A stretch of 9,061 bases of DNA from the NCBI GenBank assembly GCA_036397475.1, contig DASWIV010000340.1, forward strand, positions 1 to 9,061. Direction: 5' to 3'. The stretch is from DASWIV01 sp036397475. Lineage in GTDB: Bacteria > JAJVIF01 > JAPKYR01. A program made the translations under genes and the position numbers. The notes below the pieces were generated by a model. The model did no database searches, had not been told where the DNA came from, and was given only the letters and a program-made list of their open reading frames with translations. Shown here in pieces: positions 5,828 to 9,061 of this stretch (its first letter is position 1; every line of letters begins with the position of its first letter).

Positions 5828-6970
5828 ATGAAAACCAAATTCAGTCATTTAATGATCATACGCCAGGCATTAATAGTCTTCATTTTGCTGATTGGTGTTT
5901 TTGGTTGCACTAATAATGACGCGCCAGTTTCGACTGCTCAGGATCAGCAAATTATAGGTAACGATGTTTCAGATAACCGGAACAGCATTTCAGAAGCGAA
6001 TATTCTTGATTTAAATAATCAAATTTGGTCCAAATTTGCTGGTAGGGATGAGCTTTCATTGAATTTTAAGAGACGAGCTTATTCATTCTGGCGCACATTG
6101 CCATTTAAACGTGCATTCATATCATTCTGGTTTGTGAATGACAAATTTCCAGAAGGTGAAAACTCAAGGGATGTAATCATAAAATTGAACGAAAGAAAAT
6201 TAATCCCATTCTGGCCATTGGATCCCGCCACTCGTTATCCTATGATAATAGTAGACGATCCATCGCTTGTATTATCCTGGCAGGATATATTTATCGAAGA
6301 GGCTGAGAATGGAACCTTTGATTATATATTGGAGCTTCGTCATGGACTGGAACCTTATAATACATATGTTGATGAAGTATTAGCGTCGGAGTCCCTTGAT
6401 AATTTGCAGCATCAGATTAATTTAAACGAATATGGAATTGATGAACCTGTTAAGAATCCGGCAATAGAGTCAGATGCATTCAGGGATATGACCATGGCTT
6501 GGTTTATGCAATTGCTTAAAGCTTCATTTAAAGAAAGTGGTGGAACTGTACCCGCTACCTTAGCGGAACTGCTAAAAGGGAAAGTTGCAATAAATACTGA
6601 CAGCTGGGGGCATCCGGCTGGAGGTGTCGAAGATGGCATGCCGGGAGATTTCGAATTCGGTGTGGACCCAGTTGAGAATGGATATTATATTTACAACGTC
6701 GACAGCAACGGTAATTCGCATGATATAGAGTTTATATTCTACAAATCGGAAATCAATGGAGACATGATTTATGATCTTCGATCCGAGGATCATTATATTC
6801 AGAGAGTATTTCACCAACTAAAGAACAGGATCCCATTGCTTAGCGATGAAAGTTTTTCGGAACCATTTGATTTTTCAGGATATCAAACCGTTACCCTGGC
6901 AGACGTCATCGGGCCGGATATGGTGTCTCAGAATACGGAAGTGTCGTCGGGTGGAATTCAGTCGGATTAG
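5828..6970 (+). CDS. Putative lipoprotein of unknown function
   Basis: A strong AAGGAGG (5814-5820) precedes this ATG by seven nt. The N-terminus is a lipoprotein signal: positive residues, hydrophobic segment 13-25, then VFGC with Cys27 as the likely lipidated residue, followed by a polar Asn/Asp/Ser linker (28-60). The protein should be anchored in the inner or outer membrane facing the periplasm or outside. The mature part (about 60-380) is soluble, acidic and rich in Trp, Phe and Tyr, with FWRTLPFKRAFISFWF at 87-102 and FWPLDPATRYPM at 128-139. The stretch TDSWGHP (257-263), followed by GDFEFGVDP and NGYYIYNVDSNG, loosely recalls the WGNP-plus-calcium-loop C-terminus of GspG-like pseudopilins, but the similarity is too weak to assign. 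I do not recognise the family. It is visibly AT-rich (30% GC in one sampled row), and its position between pilC and a second pilus ATPase suggests, without proving, an envelope or pilus-related role. Confidence 0.8.
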   Translation: MKTKFSHLMIIRQALIVFILLIGVFGCTNNDAPVSTAQDQQIIGNDVSDNRNSISEANILDLNNQIWSKFAGRDELSLNFKRRAYSFWRTLPFKRAFISFWFVNDKFPEGENSRDVIIKLNERKLIPFWPLDPATRYPMIIVDDPSLVLSWQDIFIEEAENGTFDYILELRHGLEPYNTYVDEVLASESLDNLQHQINLNEYGIDEPVKNPAIESDAFRDMTMAWFMQLLKASFKESGGTVPATLAELLKGKVAINTDSWGHPAGGVEDGMPGDFEFGVDPVENGYYIYNVDSNGNSHDIEFIFYKSEINGDMIYDLRSEDHYIQRVFHQLKNRIPLLSDESFSEPFDFSGYQTVTLADVIGPDMVSQNTEVSSGGIQSD

Positions 6971-6979
6971 GCATCGTCC

Positions 6980-7036
6980 GGTGTAACGGGAATCCTTTTA
7001 TTTAGCGCCTTACTTGCTTTATCACACCTTTTTTTT
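6980..7036 (+). terminator. Weak terminator candidate after the lipoprotein gene
   Basis: GGTGT (6980-6984) can pair with ACACC (7024-7028), which is followed by eight T residues (7029-7036). The loop is about 39 nt and the stem short, so the call is weak. The T-run also overlaps the promoter candidate of the next gene. Confidence 0.22.
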
Positions 7037-7046
7037 CTGGTATACT
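7018..7046 (+). promoter_or_regulatory. Candidate extended -10 promoter for the second pilT-like gene
   Basis: TATACT (7041-7046) with an adjacent upstream TGG forms an extended -10. TTTATC (7018-7023) is a weak -35 at 17-nt spacing. The 12-base core TTCTGGTATACT differs by one base from that before pilT, which suggests a shared promoter type for the two ATPases. Confidence 0.5.
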
Positions 7047-7082
7047 CCCTTAACGTAACGCCTCGCATATTTTCAGCCGGGA

Positions 7083-7095
7083 CATGGTTACCATG
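7083..7095. promoter_or_regulatory. Palindrome in the leader of the second pilT-like gene
   Basis: CATGGT-T-ACCATG is a perfect inverted repeat with 6-bp arms and a one-base centre, 24 nt before the start codon. It could be a protein-binding site; the loop is too small for a stable RNA hairpin unless inner pairs open. Confidence 0.3.
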
Positions 7096-7119
7096 CCCGC
7101 AGTATCGGAGTGACATCGC

Positions 7120-8244
7120 ATGGCTGATGCACGTTCAGTTAGAAACCTGTTAAACCTCATGTATGAAAAAGGCGCCTCGGACTTACACTTGGGTGTCGAC
7201 AAACCGCCGTGGATGCGTATTGATGGCACACTCAAGCCGACGGACCTTCCGAAGTTAAACCGGCAGGATATGGAAGACCTTTCCAGAATAGTTCTCGGTC
7301 CGAAACGTGAGTTTCTTATCGACGAGCAGAACGAGATCGACTTTTCGTATTCGCCTGAGGATTTCCCCGGACGATTCAGGGTGAACTTTTTCCGGCAGAA
7401 AGGCGAGATCGGATTATCGCTCAGGCTGGTCACCTATTACATTCCGAGTTTCGAGGAATTGAATCTTCCGAAAGTCATCGCCGACTGCGCGCTGCATGAA
7501 AGAGGAATTGTCACGATTACAGGTACCACCGGTTCAGGTAAATCGACAACCCTGGCCGCGATGACCGACCACATAAACAAAAACAAAGACGGCCATATAA
7601 TCACGATCGAAGACCCGATCGAGTATTACCACTTCGATAACAAGTGCATCGTGAACCAGCGCGAGGTCGGTATCGATACTGACTCATTCATCATCGCGTT
7701 GCGTGCAGCCCTTCGTGAGGACCCGGATGTAATCCTGGTTGGAGAGATGAGGGACCGCGAGACGGTCCAGACAACTTTTACAGCGGCGATCACGGGCCAC
7801 CTTGTCATGACAACGCTGCATACCACCGACGTAATTCAGACCATCAACCGTGTTCTGGACTATTACCCGTCGGACCAGCAGCAGCAGGCGAGAATCATGA
7901 TGAGCGAGACGGTGTACGCGATATTTTCAATGAGGCTGCTTCCCATGGTTGGCGGCGGACGAATTCCGGCGATCGAATCCATGGTGGCGACCGCTCAGAT
8001 TAGAGATTATGTCCTTAATCCTGAAGAAACATACCTGATCAGGGACGTAATGGAGCGCGGCGCACAGGACGGCATGTTTACTTTCGACCAGTACCTTCTG
8101 AAGTTAGTCAGGGCGGGAAGGATTACGTGGGAAACCGCGAGAAAAGCGGCAACATCGGAGCACGACCTTCTTCTTCTTCACAGGAAAACGACGGAGTACG
8201 ACTCGCCGATCACGCAGTCATACTATGGTTCAGAGAGCCAGTAA
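7120..8244 (+). CDS. Second PilT/PilU-like type IV pilus ATPase
   Basis: This is a paralogue of the pilT product in the GspE/PilT ATPase family. It has the N-terminal GASDLHLGVDKPPWMRIDG (18-36), Walker A GTTGSGKST (135-143), Asp box ITIEDPIEYY (161-170), Walker B DVILVGEMRD (202-211, catalytic Glu209) and His box TGHLVMTTLHT (225-235). The ATPase core looks fully active. The retraction motif AIRNLIRE of canonical PilT is replaced by AQIRDYVLN (292-300), so it resembles PilU or another accessory retraction motor that helps PilT under load; that role is inferred. At 374 aa it is full length for PilT/PilU and far too short for PilB. The ATG has GGAG nine nt upstream. It has its own promoter candidate and a strong terminator, so it is probably transcribed alone rather than with pilT-pilC. 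Confidence 0.93.
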   Translation: MADARSVRNLLNLMYEKGASDLHLGVDKPPWMRIDGTLKPTDLPKLNRQDMEDLSRIVLGPKREFLIDEQNEIDFSYSPEDFPGRFRVNFFRQKGEIGLSLRLVTYYIPSFEELNLPKVIADCALHERGIVTITGTTGSGKSTTLAAMTDHINKNKDGHIITIEDPIEYYHFDNKCIVNQREVGIDTDSFIIALRAALREDPDVILVGEMRDRETVQTTFTAAITGHLVMTTLHTTDVIQTINRVLDYYPSDQQQQARIMMSETVYAIFSMRLLPMVGGGRIPAIESMVATAQIRDYVLNPEETYLIRDVMERGAQDGMFTFDQYLLKLVRAGRITWETARKAATSEHDLLLLHRKTTEYDSPITQSYYGSESQ

Positions 8245-8275
8245 GCTGATATTTGGAATTAGATTTGAACGATTT

Positions 8276-8302
8276 AAGGTCCGAATTTCCGGACCTTTTT
8301 TT
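8276..8302 (+). terminator. Intrinsic terminator after the second pilT-like gene
   Basis: AAGGTCCG (8276-8283) pairs perfectly with CGGACCTT (8290-8297) across a 6-nt loop, and T residues run to 8302. It lies between two convergent genes and may also slow transcription from the minus strand, although the T-run on that side is poor. Confidence 0.93.
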
Positions 8303-8312
8303 GATTGGGGAT

Positions 8313-9044
8313 TTAACGAAATGCTCTTATTACATTGGATACCGCGAGTTCGTGGAAGGTCCGTTTATTACGTCCCGACCACAGGATTTCCGGATCCCTG
8401 AACCCCGATTTTTGAAGTAATGACAGAAAGTCTGTGTGTAGGAATGCGCCGCCGATACATCGGAACCAGTCTTTGATCTCCAGTCTTATTTCCTGTTCAA
8501 ATTTCCGGGTGAGTGTTATCTCTGCGAATATTGTGCGTCCTCCATGTTTTATCAACCTCGCTGCTTCGCGCATGACAGACTCTTTGTCGGGGCATAGATT
8601 ATAAATTCCGTTTGCAGTTAGCAGGTCTACTGAAGAATCAGGCAGTGGAATTTTATCCACTGAAGCGCAGATCAACTCAACGTTTTCTATTTTCAATGCC
8701 TCCATATTCTTGCGAGCTTTATCGATCATTTCGCTTGAATGGTCTATTCCATACACTTTACCTGTGCCGCCTACTTTTTGAGAGTAAAAATAAAGATCCA
8801 GTCCGGCTCCGCATCCGAGATCGATTATCGTTTCACCGGATTTAGGATCGACAAACGGCTGCGGATTGCCTGCGCCTGTAAATGAATCGGACATGGAAAC
8901 GGGAAGGGAGTCTAGTATTGCAGGATCGTAGCCAACACTTTCGGCAAATTCACGTCCTACAGGAAAATTAAATTTTGCTGTGGGAAGGGTCGCAACCTGG
9001 TTGTACTTTTCTGCGACTGCCGCTCTGATTTCGTCGGGTGACAT
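8313..9044 (-). CDS. ArsM-like SAM-dependent methyltransferase
   Basis: This is a class I Rossmann methyltransferase: SAM-binding motif I IIDLGCGAGLD (73-83), an acidic ribose contact in GIDHSSEM (99-106), then SVDLLTANGIYNLCPDK (138-154) and LIKHGGR (164-170). The overall pattern, with GNP before motif I, INLCPDK-like and WFRCIGGA (193-200) blocks, follows arsenite methyltransferase ArsM. Of the Cys residues that bind arsenic in ArsM, Cys196 in CIGGA is kept, but the one in the usual GCGNP is Ala58 (GAGNP). Arsenite methylation is therefore doubtful and the substrate may be different. The ATG at 9042-9044 gives a start typical of the family (MSPDEIRAAVAEKY), but the frame stays open to the window edge and no Shine-Dalgarno is visible, so the true start could lie just outside. 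The gene is convergent with the pilus ATPase gene and probably belongs to another unit. Confidence 0.85.
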   Translation of the reverse strand: MSPDEIRAAVAEKYNQVATLPTAKFNFPVGREFAESVGYDPAILDSLPVSMSDSFTGAGNPQPFVDPKSGETIIDLGCGAGLDLYFYSQKVGGTGKVYGIDHSSEMIDKARKNMEALKIENVELICASVDKIPLPDSSVDLLTANGIYNLCPDKESVMREAARLIKHGGRTIFAEITLTRKFEQEIRLEIKDWFRCIGGAFLHTDFLSLLQKSGFRDPEILWSGRNKRTFHELAVSNVIRAFR

Positions 9045-9061
9045 TTCATATAAAGGCTTCG

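Noticed and set aside
2429..7069. Nine-base complementarity between the pilT Shine-Dalgarno region (TATGCGAGG, 2429-2437) and the second ATPase leader (CCTCGCATA, 7061-7069), suggesting RNA cross-talk.
   Set aside because: A 9-base match between two leaders of about 150 nt has a chance probability of several percent, and nothing else supports it.

Overview
The window is bacterial: Shine-Dalgarno-led genes, intrinsic terminators with T-tracts, and type IV pilus (T4P) genes. GC is moderate (sampled 60-base rows: about 53% in the second pilT-like gene, 45% in pilC, 30-33% in the 5.3-7.0 kb insert). The mix of a bifunctional phosphoglucose/phosphomannose isomerase, a presenilin-like membrane protein and two PilT-type ATPases fits an uncultivated lineage, perhaps of the FCB/Zixibacteria kind. 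That taxonomic guess is weak.

Left block (1-2260, + strand): a compact three-gene operon. It holds the 3' part of a presenilin/signal-peptide-peptidase-like membrane protease, a bifunctional PGI/PMI and a 3-methyladenine-type DNA glycosylase. Both junctions overlap by exactly 8 nt in the form ATGNNTGA and neither downstream start has an obvious Shine-Dalgarno, which suggests translational coupling.

Centre (2261-4947): pilT (retraction ATPase with an exact AIRNLIRE motif) followed by pilC (inner-membrane platform protein). pilT has its own extended -10 promoter candidate and a structured leader. A folded 140-bp spacer separates the two genes, pilC starts at TTG, and a clean intrinsic terminator follows pilC.

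Insert (4948-7119): first a degraded fragment on the minus strand that looks like the zinc-ribbon N-terminus of an IS1595-type transposase, with inverted repeats at its 5' end. Then come two AT-rich genes for exported proteins: a small cysteine-rich secreted protein interrupted by one in-frame TAA, and a 380-aa lipoprotein of unknown function.

Right block (7120-9061): a second, divergent PilT/PilU-like ATPase lacking the AIRNLIRE sequence, whose promoter candidate shares the core TTCTGGTATRCT with that of pilT. After a terminator, a convergent minus-strand SAM methyltransferase resembles ArsM but has Ala at the usual first arsenic-binding Cys.

Taken together, pilT, pilC and the second ATPase supply pilus retraction and platform functions. 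No pilB, pilin or secretin gene is present here. The two exported-protein genes between pilC and the second ATPase are the least explained content.
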